From Azospirillum sp. (GTDB lineage: Bacteria; Pseudomonadota; Alphaproteobacteria; Azospirillales; Azospirillaceae): a DNA stretch of 64,000 bases. Made by a program: the position numbers and the translations under genes. The notes beneath the pieces are model-generated. The model did no database searches. It was not told where the DNA came from and saw only the letters and a list, made by a program, of their open reading frames with translations. Below, one piece after another: positions 29,081 to 38,626 of the stretch. The stretch covers positions 226,001-290,000 of the forward strand of contig WGNK01000003.1 in assembly GCA_016124535.1 (NCBI GenBank), written 5' to 3'. The first letter of the stretch is position 1; the number at the start of each line of letters is the position of its first letter.

Positions 29081-29419
29081 CGACCATCTCCGCATCGCCG
29101 CTCTCCAACCGCCGCACGCCGTTGCCGATTGCCGATAATCGCAGAGCCATGCGGGGTCGGTCAGTGACGACGGTCACCTTCGCCGGTGATGAACGGTCGG
29201 GGCTGGCGCTGCGCTAGCGTCGGGATGTTTGCGGTATCGAAAAAATTTCCGGTAAATCCCATTGACGGTTGTATTTGTAACAATCGCAACAGAATAGAAT
29301 CGGGGATAGTGCGGTGCGGCCAAAACGACCCGTTAAAGATTTCTTCTCTAAAACCGTATTTGGTACGGGCAAGTAGGTGTCATGGTATTATTTGCCCGCA
29401 TAGATCAGCCGATCCGACC
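29081..29419. other. intergenic region with A/T-rich leader of the PilZ gene
   Basis: No gene supported. Bases 29225-29400 are much richer in A/T than the genome average. They hold a TTGACG at about 29260 and an imperfect inverted repeat CCGTATTTGGTACGG near 29350, plausible promoter or operator elements of the PilZ gene. Confidence 0.4.
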
Positions 29420-30259
29420 ATGATGAACGGTATCCATGATGCCGCCGCGGCGGCTGCCGATCAGAAACGCAAGCTGGAAGCCGAAATGCTTCTGCTGGCG
29501 GAGACGGCGTTGCGTCAGATGCGGGGTTTGGCCGAGGCCGAGCCGCCCGATCCGGAGAAGGTCGAAACGCTTGCCAAGGGGCTCGATTCGCTCCTGAAAA
29601 ACAAAGATTTCCCGATGATCGGGCGCGATACCGTGCGCGAAACCGCCAAGGAGATCCAGCGCAACGCCTTCCAGCGCAGCGTCGAGACCGTGCTCGACGC
29701 CGCGGTCGAGTGCTCGCGCCAGTCCGACGACAAGGGCCGCAACGAATGCCTGACCCGGGCCAAACAACATCTGGGCATGGCCCTGCGCTACGGCGCCGAC
29801 GAGGCGTTCCGCGAGGCCGTGCAAAAGCGCCTGGAGGTGGTGCTGCTGACCACCGCCCAAGGCATCGACAAGCGCACCAAGGACGCCGCAGCGCGGCGCA
29901 CCGCGGTCTTGGACAAGCCGCGCCGCGGCCCCGGCGGCATCGAACGCCGTCGTTCGATCCGCTATTGCGATCCGCCCCTGACCGCGGTGGTCGACGGCCT
30001 CCGTTGCCTGACGGCCAACTGGTCGACCCGCGGCTTGCTGTTGGAGGATTACCGAGGGGATTTGCGCCCCGGTGACCGTACCCGGCTGGAGTTGTCGTGC
30101 TCGGAGGTCCCCGGCGTCGGCGGTCGCTGTATTGCGCGGGTGGTGCGCCGGACCAAAGATAATGGCCTCTCGCTGGAATTTCCGGAAATCAACACGGTCG
30201 TGCTCGACCTGATGCACGGCATGAAAGGCCACGGCATTTCCCCGCAGCCGGAGCGGTGA
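29420..30259 (+). CDS. PilZ-domain protein with helical N-terminus
   Basis: 279 residues from ATG 29420. Residues 1-175 are charged helix (AEMLLLAETALRQMRGLAEA and on) with no known domain. Residues ~180-270 are a PilZ domain with the c-di-GMP motif RRRSIRY and the second motif NWSTRGLLLED (D/N-x-S-x-x-G type), then GDRTRLELS. A cytoplasmic c-di-GMP-binding effector is the inference; the output partner is not visible. No ribosome binding site decides the start, but the frame upstream has no protein-like features. Confidence 0.8.
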   Translation: MMNGIHDAAAAAADQKRKLEAEMLLLAETALRQMRGLAEAEPPDPEKVETLAKGLDSLLKNKDFPMIGRDTVRETAKEIQRNAFQRSVETVLDAAVECSRQSDDKGRNECLTRAKQHLGMALRYGADEAFREAVQKRLEVVLLTTAQGIDKRTKDAAARRTAVLDKPRRGPGGIERRRSIRYCDPPLTAVVDGLRCLTANWSTRGLLLEDYRGDLRPGDRTRLELSCSEVPGVGGRCIARVVRRTKDNGLSLEFPEINTVVLDLMHGMKGHGISPQPER

Positions 30260-30355
30260 CCGGCCGACCGAGGCCGCGACCGTGAGCACGCGAAGTCGAC
30301 ATTGCCTTCGGCCCGCGGATCCGGGATCCTGGGCTTCGCCGATCAGGAGGCCCCG

Positions 30356-30988
30356 ATGGACACCGACCGCCGCTATCCCAGCGACATCGCCTTTACCCCA
30401 TCGGTCAAGGCAATTCAGAGTCGCAAGGGGTCTCGCCACGCCTATCAGCGGATGGAGCAAGGCGGCTCCTGGGAAACCCGGATCACGCCCGAACTCGCCG
30501 CGTTCGTGGCGGTCCAGACCAGCATCTTCCTTGCCACCGCCAATGCCGCAGGCCAGCCCTATATTCAGCACCGCGGCGGCCCGCCGGGGTTCTTGCAGGT
30601 GCTCGACGACCGAACCCTGGGCCTCGCCGATTTTGCCGGCAACCGGCAATACGTCACCCAGGGCAATCTCCTGGAGAATCCGAAGGCCTATCTGTTCCTG
30701 ATCGACTATGCCCAGCGCCGGCGGATCAAGCTGTGGGGCGAAGCGCGGGTGGTCGAGGGCGATACCGCCCTGGTTGCGCGTTTGATGCCCGAAGGCTATC
30801 AGGCACGGCCGGAGCAGGCGATCCTGTTCACCGTCGCAGCCTGGGACGTGAATTGCCCGAAGCACATCCCCCAGCGCTTCGAAGCCGCCGAGGTCGCCGC
30901 CGCGCTGGCCGAACGGGATCGGCGGATCGCGGCGTTGGAGGCCGAGGTGCAGAGCCTGACCGAACGGCTCGGCGCGGATCTCGGGTAA
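30356..30988 (+). CDS. pyridoxamine 5'-phosphate oxidase-like flavin-binding protein
   Basis: 210 residues. An AGGAGG eight bases before ATG 30356 fixes the start. The PNPOx split-barrel fold is seen in SIFLATANAAGQPYIQHRGG, GLADFAGNRQYVTQGNL and AYLFLIDYAQRRRIKLWGEAR. It ends with a coiled coil (AALAERDRRIAALEAEVQSL). Members bind FMN or F420 and act as general-stress oxidoreductases; the substrate is unknown. It is followed by a cation efflux gene 27 bases on, possibly co-transcribed. Confidence 0.82.
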   Translation: MDTDRRYPSDIAFTPSVKAIQSRKGSRHAYQRMEQGGSWETRITPELAAFVAVQTSIFLATANAAGQPYIQHRGGPPGFLQVLDDRTLGLADFAGNRQYVTQGNLLENPKAYLFLIDYAQRRRIKLWGEARVVEGDTALVARLMPEGYQARPEQAILFTVAAWDVNCPKHIPQRFEAAEVAAALAERDRRIAALEAEVQSLTERLGADLG

Positions 30989-31015
30989 CCGGCAAGTCGA
31001 AGAGGTCAGGCAGGC

Positions 31016-31945
31016 ATGGACGAAACCGTCGAGACACGGAACGCGCGGCTCCGACAATGGGCAACCTATGGCAGCGTCGCGGTGGCGTCGACCCTGATTG
31101 CGACCAAACTCGGCGCCTATCTGCTGACCGCCTCGGTCAGCCTGCTGTCCTCGCTGATCGACTCAAGCACCGACCTGATGGCCTCCGTGGTGACGCTGCT
31201 CGGCGTGCGTACGGCGCTGAAGCCGCCCGACCGCAGCCATCGCTTCGGCCACGGCAAGGCCGAGGGGTTGGCGGCGCTGGCGCAATCGGCGTTCGTCAGC
31301 GGCTCGGCGGTGTTCCTGGTGATCGAGGCGATCGGCCGTCTGGTCAACCCGCTGCCGATCCAGGAAAGCGCCGCCGGGGTCGCCGTGATGGTGCTGTCGA
31401 TGGTGCTGACGGCGGCGCTGATCACGTTCCAGCGCCATGTCGTGCGCACCACCGGCTCGATTGCGATCGGTGCCGACCGGCTGCACTATTCCGGTGATCT
31501 GCTGATGAATGGTGCGGTGATTACCTCGCTGCTGGTCACCCAGGCGACCGACATCGTCCAGATCGACTCGGCATTTGCGCTGGCGATCGCCGCCTTCCTG
31601 ATCTGGGGGGCCTATGGCATTGCCTGCGGCGCGCTCGATGTGCTGATGGACCGGGAGCTGCCGCAGGAGGAGCGCGACCGGGTCAAGCGGATCGTGCTCG
31701 ACCACGCCGAGTCGCGGGGGCTCCACGACCTGCGCACCCGCCATTCCGGCAACGGCCGCTTCATCGAACTGCATCTGGAACTCGACGGCGGTCTGACCCT
31801 GGAGCACTCCCACGATATCGCCGACCAGATCGAGCGACGCCTGGTCGAGGCCTTTCCCGATGCCGAAGTGCTGATCCACCAGGAACCGGCGGGGCTCGAC
31901 GACGAGCGGCTCGACCACCGCATCGCGGCGGCCTCGGCCGGTTGA
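31016..31945 (+). CDS. cation diffusion facilitator (FieF-like)
   Basis: 309 residues with six membrane helices and a C-terminal cytoplasmic domain. The motifs are SLLSSLIDSSTDLMASV (helix II metal site), RSHRFGHGKAEGLAAL, and ADRLHYSGDLLMN (helix V site, H-x3-D), then the C-terminal histidines in HLELDGG and HSHDIAD. Antiporter of divalent metals (Zn, Fe, Co or Cd) out of the cytoplasm. It follows the PNPOx gene by 27 bases. Specificity is not readable. Confidence 0.9.
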   Translation: MDETVETRNARLRQWATYGSVAVASTLIATKLGAYLLTASVSLLSSLIDSSTDLMASVVTLLGVRTALKPPDRSHRFGHGKAEGLAALAQSAFVSGSAVFLVIEAIGRLVNPLPIQESAAGVAVMVLSMVLTAALITFQRHVVRTTGSIAIGADRLHYSGDLLMNGAVITSLLVTQATDIVQIDSAFALAIAAFLIWGAYGIACGALDVLMDRELPQEERDRVKRIVLDHAESRGLHDLRTRHSGNGRFIELHLELDGGLTLEHSHDIADQIERRLVEAFPDAEVLIHQEPAGLDDERLDHRIAAASAG

Positions 31946-32003
31946 CGGCACCAGGGGCCGCCGCCCTTGGGCGCGCGCGAAGGCAACCCCCGAGGCCTAT
32001 TTC

Positions 32004-33041
32004 TCAGGTCAGGAACCACCGTTCCCACGCCGCCGCCCGCTGGTCCCAACCGCCGTCGCCGCGGCGGGCCAGGGCGGCATGGTGCTGCGCCGACCACAGG
32101 CGATCGTCGGTCAGCACCTGCACCGCGGCTGTGGCAAAGCCGGCGTCTTCGGGCGCCAGGAAGCCGGTGACGCCGTGGCAGACCCGTTCGGCGAGCGCGC
32201 CGACGCCGGCGGTGACCAGGGGCACGCCCATCGCCTGCGCCTCTGCGGCGGCGAAGCAGAAAGTTTCGCCGGCATCACCGCGATACAGCATGGCCCGTGC
32301 CTGGCGGAATTCCTCGACCAAGGCCGCTTTGCCGACCGGCCGGCGCAGAACCACTCCGGCGCCGGCCTGGCCGGCGGCAGCGCGCAGCGCGGCTTCGAGC
32401 TTGGCGTCGGGCTGGCCGCCGTAAGTCTCGCGGCCGGCGAAGACGTGGAGTTCGGCGCCGGGGACCGCCGGGCGGATCGCCCGGACCCACAGCGCAATCA
32501 GCCAATCCAGGCCACGGCGAGGATTGGAGGTGAACACCGCACGCGGCGGCGGCGGCGCCTGGGCCGGCTCGGCGTCGACAAAGGGTGCGCCGATGCCGTG
32601 GGGGATGATCGGCCCGGCGCGCAGAGCCAGGCCCCAAGGCCGGGTGCCGGCATGGTAGGTGCCGAGGAAAACCGGCACTGGCCGCCAGCGCAGCAGCGGC
32701 AGCAGATGGCGCGATTTGCCGAGATAGCGCGCGGGCCCGTGCAGCCACAAGGCCCGGTTCGCCCCGCGGGCGGCCGAGCCGAGGCGGTCGAACAGGCTTG
32801 GCACCCGGTTGGCGATCGCGAGGTCGGCGGCCTCGCCGGCGACCTCGCCGAGCGGGCGGTAGCGAACGCCGAAGCCCTCGCTGCCCGCACTGCCAGCGAT
32901 CGCGACGGTGACCCGATGGCCGCGTTCGGCGAGGGCTTCGGCGAGCATGACGGTGGCACCCTGGACGCCGCCCAGCGCGCTCGCGCGCAGGGTGTTGCCG
33001 TCGAACGGGAAACTGTCGTCGAGGAAGACGATGTGAGCCAT
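32004..33041 (-). CDS. glycosyltransferase family 4-like protein
   Basis: 345 residues from ATG 33041. The N-terminal Rossmann half has the glycine loop SALGGVQGATVMLAEAL; the C-terminal half has VFTSNPRRGLDWLI and the retaining GT-B motif E-x7-E in GETFCFAAAEAQAMGVPLV. These define the GT4 fold; sugar and acceptor are unknown. It converges with the cation efflux gene and has no linked polysaccharide cluster, so it may act in a small local pathway. Confidence 0.82.
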   Translation of the reverse strand: MAHIVFLDDSFPFDGNTLRASALGGVQGATVMLAEALAERGHRVTVAIAGSAGSEGFGVRYRPLGEVAGEAADLAIANRVPSLFDRLGSAARGANRALWLHGPARYLGKSRHLLPLLRWRPVPVFLGTYHAGTRPWGLALRAGPIIPHGIGAPFVDAEPAQAPPPPRAVFTSNPRRGLDWLIALWVRAIRPAVPGAELHVFAGRETYGGQPDAKLEAALRAAAGQAGAGVVLRRPVGKAALVEEFRQARAMLYRGDAGETFCFAAAEAQAMGVPLVTAGVGALAERVCHGVTGFLAPEDAGFATAAVQVLTDDRLWSAQHHAALARRGDGGWDQRAAAWERWFLT

Positions 33042-33197
33042 GGCCAGAGCATTGGTAACGGGGCGCAAGAGGGGGCGAACGGATCGCACCATAGGCCGGG
33101 ATAGCGGGCGCGGTCCACGCCGCGAAACCTCCCAGGTTGACCGCCGGGGCGCGATTTCTAGATTGAGCGCAGTGCGGACGGGGGAGTGGACGCAGCG

Positions 33198-33806
33198 ATG
33201 GAAGCCGATGAACTGGCCCAGCAGATCAAGGAAATGGCCGAGGGCAGCCAGCGCAAGGAAACCCGCGAGCGCTGGGTTGCGGTCTATGTCGGCGTCCTGG
33301 CGATGCTGATGGCGTTGACCAATCTCGGCGGCTCCAACGCGACCAAGGACATGCAGAGCAACGCGATCCGGGCCAGCGATACCTGGAGCTTCTATCAGGC
33401 CAAGCACCTGCGGGAGACCAGCTATCGAATTGCCTCGGCGGAACTGATGGCCGAGGCCGAGATCGGCAGTGGATTGTCAGACGACGCGCGGGGGAAACTG
33501 CGCGATCTGGCCGGCGGCTGGAAGTCAACCGCCGATCGCTATGAGAGCGACCCCAAGACCGGGGAAGGCCGCAAGGAATTGGCGGCCAAGGCGATGGACC
33601 TGGAGCGTCTGCGTGACCGGGCCGCGGCCAGGGATCCCAATTTCGATCTGGCCGGGGCCGGCTTGCAGATCGCGGTGGTGCTGGCCTCGGTGTCGTTGGT
33701 CTCGGGCGTGGCGACCCTGTTGTGGCTGAGCGGAGCACTTGCCGTCGCCGGCACGGTGATGATGGCGAACGGCTTTACCTTGCTGGTCAGCCTTCCGGAG
33801 CTTTGA
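33198..33806 (+). CDS. DUF4337 family membrane protein
   Basis: 202 residues from ATG 33198. One N-terminal helix (WVAVYVGVLAMLMALTNL) is followed by the family signature GGSNATKDMQSNAIRASDTW, then FYQAKHLRETSY, a long charged segment, and two C-terminal hydrophobic helices. This is DUF4337, an uncharacterised inner-membrane family. Divergent from the GT4 gene, 156 bases apart. No function is inferred. Confidence 0.8.
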   Translation: MEADELAQQIKEMAEGSQRKETRERWVAVYVGVLAMLMALTNLGGSNATKDMQSNAIRASDTWSFYQAKHLRETSYRIASAELMAEAEIGSGLSDDARGKLRDLAGGWKSTADRYESDPKTGEGRKELAAKAMDLERLRDRAAARDPNFDLAGAGLQIAVVLASVSLVSGVATLLWLSGALAVAGTVMMANGFTLLVSLPEL

Positions 33807-34316
33807 GCCCCGGCGATCCTGAGTCGACCGCCAAAGCGCTGCGGCCGGGGCTGCCGCGGTGGCGCGGCGGCGGCGGCAGGAGGCCCCAGGGCGTTAAGAA
33901 ACGGTTGGCGATGGCCGGTTTACTCGTCAAGTGAACACCCATTTTGGAACGCGCGTAAGCTATACAGTGGCAGCCCTTGACCCCCTGAGGTCATTCTGGC
34001 ACTTTGTCTTGACAAAAATTGGCCGGGTGACCTGAAGTGTTGATCGGTGATTCGAGCGAGCTTGCACTTTCATGGCTCGGATAATTTTAAGAAAAACGGG
34101 TTCGATCAGCAATTCGATTTCGATCTGCGGCAGAAATATTTGATCAGGTATCGCAGCTATGGCGAGTAGTCGCTGGCCGGCAGAGGCTTCGTCGCCCGAT
34201 TTGAATGGTTGATCGCCCAAGTCAGTCCCAAGACATTCAAAGCAACCACAACCGCCGTTTTTGCCCTCGTCCTCATCCTACCCCTGACCTCGACCCAGTC
34301 CCTGGAGCCCGTTCCC
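33807..34316. other. long intergenic region with palindromes
   Basis: About 510 bases with no convincing gene. The first 100 are GC-rich; the remainder is A/T-richer. TTTGTC-TT-GACAAA (34003-34016) is a perfect inverted repeat that includes a TTGACA hexamer (34009-34014). TGACC/GGTCA (33978-33993) is a second repeat nearby. Both could be operators for the following gene. Confidence 0.45.
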
Positions 34317-35888
34317 ATGGTCCGCCCCCCTCTGGTGCTGCCGTCCGTACTCGCCGAGCGGGCGATTTCTTCGCGCCTGCTCTTGCCGGTTTTCGCGCTG
34401 CTTGCCCTGGCTGCGGCGGCGCCGGTGCTGGCGGTGCCGATCGCGCCGCTCGCCGACTACATCAATCACCTGGCACGGATGCACGTGCTGGCCTATTTCG
34501 ACCAGAACCCGTTGCTGGAACAGTTCTTCACCATTCAGTGGGCGATCATCCCGAATCTGGTGATGGACCTGATCGTCCCGACGCTCGACCGCCAGATGGA
34601 TGTCTATCTGGCCGGACAGGCGTTCATCATCGCCACCATGCTGCTGATGGTGACCGGCGCCCATGCGGTTCACTATGCCGTAAGCCGCCGCTGGTCGCCA
34701 TGGCCGCTGGTCAGCTTTCTCTTCCTCTACAACAATATCCTGTTGTACGGGTTGATGAATTACCTGTTCGGGCTGGGCGTGGCGCTGTGGGGCGTCGCGG
34801 CCTGGATCCTGTTGCGTGATCGCTCGCCCTGGTTGCGGGGGCTGGTTTCGGCGGTGGTCGTGGCGATCCTGTTCACCTGCCATCTGTTCGCCGTCGGTCT
34901 CTACGGACTGGCGCTGCTCAGCTGCGAAGCCTGGCTGTGCCTGGATGGGCAGATCGTCGGGCGCCGCCGCCTGGCCGGTGCGGTGCTGGCGTTCGGCCTG
35001 CCCTTCGTGCCGGTGGTGCCGCTGATGCTGGCGAGCCCGACCATGGGGCTGGTCGGCGATATTCTCTGGGAGTCGACCGGCAAGCTCGACGGCCTCTACT
35101 ATGTGTTCCAGAACTATTCGGACCTGTTCGATCTGTCCTATGCGGCATTGATCGTCGCGGCCACGGTATGGGCGGTGCAGCGGCGTCTGCTCGGCCTGCA
35201 TCCGATCGGCTGGACTCTGTTGGTGCTGGGGGTCGCGGTCTATATGGCGATGCCGCGAATGCTGTTCGGCTCGTGGATTGCCGACCAGCGCCTGCCGATC
35301 GGCATCGTGTTCCTGATGATCGGTTTTGTCCGCTTCGACGCCTCCAGTCGATGGGCACGCTATGCCTTCTACGCCTTTGTGATCGGTGCTGCGCTGCCGC
35401 GCTTCCTCAGCGTCCAGGTCGCCTGGCAGGGCCTGGAGCGGCAATATCAGGATTTCCGGCAATCGGTGGATTTAATTCGACCCGGCAGCACGGTCCTGGT
35501 TGCCACCGCCGACAGCCCGCAGGGTAACGACGCCTTCAACATCGCGCTCAGCCACGCGCCTTGCCTGGCCTTGATCGAACGGTCAAGTCTGGTCAGCACC
35601 ACCTTCAGCGTCCAGGGCAAGCAGGTGCTGTCGGTGCGGCCGACCTGGCGCAATCGGGTTGACACCCTCGACGGGGATCCGCCGACCGTCAGCCAACTGA
35701 TCGCCGCGACCGCCGACGCCGCCCCCGCCTCGGGCAAAATCTGGGAGGACTGGCCGGAGAAGTTCGACTATCTCTATATTCTTTACGCCGAGCACGAAGA
35801 CAACCCGGCGCCGGACCTGCTTCAGCTGCTCCACCAGGGCCCGCGGTTCCAGCTCTACCGTGTGGTTCCGGCGGACGAGCAGCAGTAG
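34317..35888 (+). CDS. polytopic membrane protein, predicted GT-C glycosyltransferase
   Basis: 523 residues, about eleven hydrophobic helices. The first loop has APLADYINHLARMHVLAYFD; the D-Y-x-N-H-L-A-R pattern is typical of uncharacterised bacterial GT-C-like membrane proteins, with Asp as the putative catalytic acid. The C-terminal ~130 residues are hydrophilic and outside. ATG 34317 is chosen over an in-frame TTG 34209 that would add a short unrelated hydrophobic segment. It stands alone between intergenic regions; no donor-synthesis gene is adjacent. The function is inference. Confidence 0.7.
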   Translation: MVRPPLVLPSVLAERAISSRLLLPVFALLALAAAAPVLAVPIAPLADYINHLARMHVLAYFDQNPLLEQFFTIQWAIIPNLVMDLIVPTLDRQMDVYLAGQAFIIATMLLMVTGAHAVHYAVSRRWSPWPLVSFLFLYNNILLYGLMNYLFGLGVALWGVAAWILLRDRSPWLRGLVSAVVVAILFTCHLFAVGLYGLALLSCEAWLCLDGQIVGRRRLAGAVLAFGLPFVPVVPLMLASPTMGLVGDILWESTGKLDGLYYVFQNYSDLFDLSYAALIVAATVWAVQRRLLGLHPIGWTLLVLGVAVYMAMPRMLFGSWIADQRLPIGIVFLMIGFVRFDASSRWARYAFYAFVIGAALPRFLSVQVAWQGLERQYQDFRQSVDLIRPGSTVLVATADSPQGNDAFNIALSHAPCLALIERSSLVSTTFSVQGKQVLSVRPTWRNRVDTLDGDPPTVSQLIAATADAAPASGKIWEDWPEKFDYLYILYAEHEDNPAPDLLQLLHQGPRFQLYRVVPADEQQ

Positions 35889-36214
35889 CGGACGGGTCCC
35901 CGCCCGGCCGACGCGGTCGCGTCCGATGACTTGATCGGCGCGACCGGGTCTCAGCGGCCGTCGGGCGCGGTAGCCACCGGCGACCGCTATATGCAGTGGA
36001 ATCTCGATCAAGGAGGCACGCACAGTCAAAAGATTGTCGGGCGTCCGGAGGCGCAGGCGGGCCGGCGTCCGCCGACCTTCGTCGGCGACCGGCGATGGTG
36101 AGGAACCGGCTTGGACTCGCCCCGCCGCTTTGGATACTGTGCGGCCGCCTTCGCCAATACGGCACGCCTTGACCGTGCCGTCCAGACCGGGACCGGGTAG
36201 GAGTTAGGGTGACC
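35889..36214. other. intergenic region before the SDR gene
   Basis: About 325 bases with no supported gene on either strand. AAGGAGGCACGC (36011-36022) resembles a ribosome binding site but is not followed by an open frame of useful length. Nothing else seen. Confidence 0.4.
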
Positions 36215-36982
36215 ATGGAACGATCCGACCAAATGTCAGCAAGCGCACCCCGTCTGGCCGGCAGGGTCGCCCTGATCACCGGCGCGTCGCGTGGCATCGG
36301 TGCGGCGGTCGCCCGGCGTTTCGCCGCCGAGGGCGCCCATGTCGTGCTGACCGCGCGCACGGTCGGCGGCCTGGAGGAGGTCGATGACGCGATCCGCCAG
36401 GCGGGCGGCACGGGCGCTACCCTGGTGCCGCTGGATCTGACCGAACTCGACCGGATCGATCAGCTCGGGCTGGCGGTCTACCAGCGTTTCGGCCGGCTGG
36501 ACATTCTGGTCGGCAATGCCGGCACGCTGGGCCAGCTGAGCCCGGTGGCGTCGTCGGATCCGGCGATGTGGGAAGCGGTGATGCGGCTCAACCTGCTCGC
36601 CAACTATCGGCTGATCGGCAGTCTGGACCGGCTGTTGCGCGCCTCTGATGCTGGCCGCGCCATGTTCGTCACCGCGGGTGCCGCCCACGCCACGGTCGCC
36701 TACTGGTGCCCCTACGCCGCCAGCAAGGCGGCGCTGGAAATGATGGTCAAGTCCTACGCAGCCGAGGTTGCGACCACCGCGCTCCGGGTCAACCTGATCG
36801 ACCCCGGCGTCGTCCGGACCAAGATGCGCGCCCTGGCCTTTCCCGGCGAGGACCCCCAAACCTTGCCGCCGCCCGACAGCATCACCGGCCGCTTCGTCGA
36901 CCTCGCCGATCCTGCCTGCCGCCGCCACGGCGAAGTCGTCGCCGCCTGGACCGGCCGCACCGAGGGCCGGACCGAGACTTGA
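36215..36982 (+). CDS. short-chain dehydrogenase/reductase with substituted catalytic serine
   Basis: 255 residues. Classical SDR Rossmann fold: cofactor motif TGASRGIG (23-30), NAG (101-103), and the active-site Y-x3-K at Tyr167/Lys171 in PYAASKAALEMM. The catalytic Ser normally lies 13 residues before the Tyr; here it is Ala154 (VTAGAAHATVAYWCPY). Thr153 next to it might substitute, or the enzyme may be inactive or altered. Arg47 after the second strand (TARTV) suggests NADP(H). ATG 36215 is preceded by TAGGAG. Converges with the M23 gene 22 bases away. Confidence 0.87.
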   Translation: MERSDQMSASAPRLAGRVALITGASRGIGAAVARRFAAEGAHVVLTARTVGGLEEVDDAIRQAGGTGATLVPLDLTELDRIDQLGLAVYQRFGRLDILVGNAGTLGQLSPVASSDPAMWEAVMRLNLLANYRLIGSLDRLLRASDAGRAMFVTAGAAHATVAYWCPYAASKAALEMMVKSYAAEVATTALRVNLIDPGVVRTKMRALAFPGEDPQTLPPPDSITGRFVDLADPACRRHGEVVAAWTGRTEGRTET

Positions 36983-37004
36983 GCCGGCCGGGCCCCGGTC
37001 CCGA

Positions 37005-38525
37005 TTACAGCGCGCCGCGTCTGGCCAGGAACTCCCAGGGGTCTTGCCAGCCGTGGTCGCCGGCATCGAACCAGTCGCCGCTGATATAGCCGCACACCCA
37101 ATCGGTGGCGAGGTGGACCGGTTCGCGGCCACGTTCGGTCCAGACCACGGCATGGGTGACCGCGGCGTCGGCGGCGACCACAGTGGCGCGCCGTCGCCGG
37201 CCGCGGTAGCGCAAATCGATCACGGCGCCGACCCGTGGCGGCTGACTATAGCCGCCGTCGTGGATGGCAAAATGAAGATGGGCGTCGTAGCCGCCGTTCT
37301 CCCAGGTGAAGGCGCGACCGACGGCGCCGATTTTCTGTCCGGCGCTGACAAGCTCGCCGGGACGCACGCAGACGAACGGCGAAAGATGGCCGTAAAGGCT
37401 GCAGAACCCCCGACCCTGGGGATCGCGATGCTCGATCACCACCAGCCCACCCCAGGTGGCGACCCGTACCACCCGGCGCACCATCCCGGCGGCGATCGCA
37501 ACAACGCCCTCATGGCTCCGCTGCCAGGCGACGTCGCGCCCGACATGGATCAGGCCACAAAAGCCCTTGACCGCGCTGTCCTCGACCTCGCGACCATAGC
37601 TCTTGTCGTCGGCGCCGCCAAAATCGCGCACCGGGGCGACCAGCAGCGCCGCCGCGGGCCGGCCGGCGGGCACCGGCATGGCCAGGTTGTCGCCGGGCAC
37701 CGCGAAGATCCGCGCCTGCAGCGCCAGCCGCGCTTCCCGGCCGGCCACGAAATCGGCAGGCGGGTCGCTGCCCCGATAGGCCCAGTGGGGTTCGAACGCT
37801 TCCGCCGAACGGTAGTGCTCACGCTCTGCGGCCGACACCGGGTGGTCAGCGCCGGCCGTGGCGCGGCGGCGCAGGATCGCGGCGACCGCGGCGGCCGCCG
37901 CCGCCGCGGTCGGCGCATCCGGATCCCGCACCGCCTGGGAGAGTGCCGGCAGTTCGCTGTCGCCGCCGTGCCAGGTCAGCGCCTCCGCGGCCAGTTCGCG
38001 AATCCTCGGGTCAGCCGCGCCGCCCAGCAGTGCGATCAGCCGGTTTCGGGTTTCGCCGTCGTCGGCGTTGAGGTGGATCAGCGCGGCGAGGGCGCCGGGC
38101 CACGATGACCGGTCATCGCCGTCGAGCAGGGCGCGAACGCCCTGGATCAACGAGGGGTGGTGGTAACGGGGCAGGTGACGTGCCAGCACCCGGCGGCGGA
38201 CCGGGTCGCAGAGACCGTGGCGGGTCCGCTCGAGGTCCGGGTGTTCGGCCTCGACATGGTCGAGCGCGAAGCCGGCAACCTCGGCCCGCGGGTCGTCGAG
38301 CAGGCTCCGGCAGCAGTCGATGAACCGGCCATAGCCCTCGCCCTTGACCAGGACGATCGCCGCCATCCGCCGCAGATCGGGATCGTCGGCGGCAAGAAAC
38401 CGTCGCACGGTCTCAGCGGCGGGCGGCGCCCAGCAAAACTGCAATGCGTAGAACGCCAGGGTACACCGGCGTCGATCGGGCGAGGCCAGGTGCAGCAGCA
38501 AACGCGGAACCGCGCCGGGGCCCAA
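37005..38525 (-). CDS. M23 (LytM-fold) peptidase with helical-repeat N-terminus
   Basis: At least 506 residues. The N-terminal ~280 residues look like HEAT-type helical repeats with alternating Leu/Ala and Asp-Pro (DDPDLRRMAAIVLVKG, DDPRAEVAGFALDHV). The C-terminal ~190 residues are a LytM domain with the zinc motifs H-x3-D in IHVGRDVA and HLHFAIHDGG, plus LYGHLSPF. No signal peptide is visible. The first conventional start is TTG 38525, but protein-like sequence continues upstream in frame (HSPGPLDRRVDAIIDQL) to CTG 38630, which overlaps the hemerythrin stop codon in CTGA and has AAGGG six bases before it. The start is therefore uncertain. Likely a cytosolic or unconventionally exported peptidase. 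Confidence 0.8.
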   Translation of the reverse strand: MGPGAVPRLLLHLASPDRRRCTLAFYALQFCWAPPAAETVRRFLAADDPDLRRMAAIVLVKGEGYGRFIDCCRSLLDDPRAEVAGFALDHVEAEHPDLERTRHGLCDPVRRRVLARHLPRYHHPSLIQGVRALLDGDDRSSWPGALAALIHLNADDGETRNRLIALLGGAADPRIRELAAEALTWHGGDSELPALSQAVRDPDAPTAAAAAAAVAAILRRRATAGADHPVSAAEREHYRSAEAFEPHWAYRGSDPPADFVAGREARLALQARIFAVPGDNLAMPVPAGRPAAALLVAPVRDFGGADDKSYGREVEDSAVKGFCGLIHVGRDVAWQRSHEGVVAIAAGMVRRVVRVATWGGLVVIEHRDPQGRGFCSLYGHLSPFVCVRPGELVSAGQKIGAVGRAFTWENGGYDAHLHFAIHDGGYSQPPRVGAVIDLRYRGRRRRATVVAADAAVTHAVVWTERGREPVHLATDWVCGYISGDWFDAGDHGWQDPWEFLARRGAL

Positions 38526-38626
38526 GGCCTTCAGCGCCTCCGCCAGCGGCGCCGGAGCGGCTCCGGCGCTGAGTTGATCGATGATGGCATCGACCCGCCG
38601 GTCGAGGGGACCTGGCGAGTGTCCGA

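Noticed and set aside
33960..34220. 86-codon minus-strand frame in the A/T-richer gap
   Set aside because: Only a TTG start without a ribosome binding site and no family resemblance; kept as intergenic, though not excluded.
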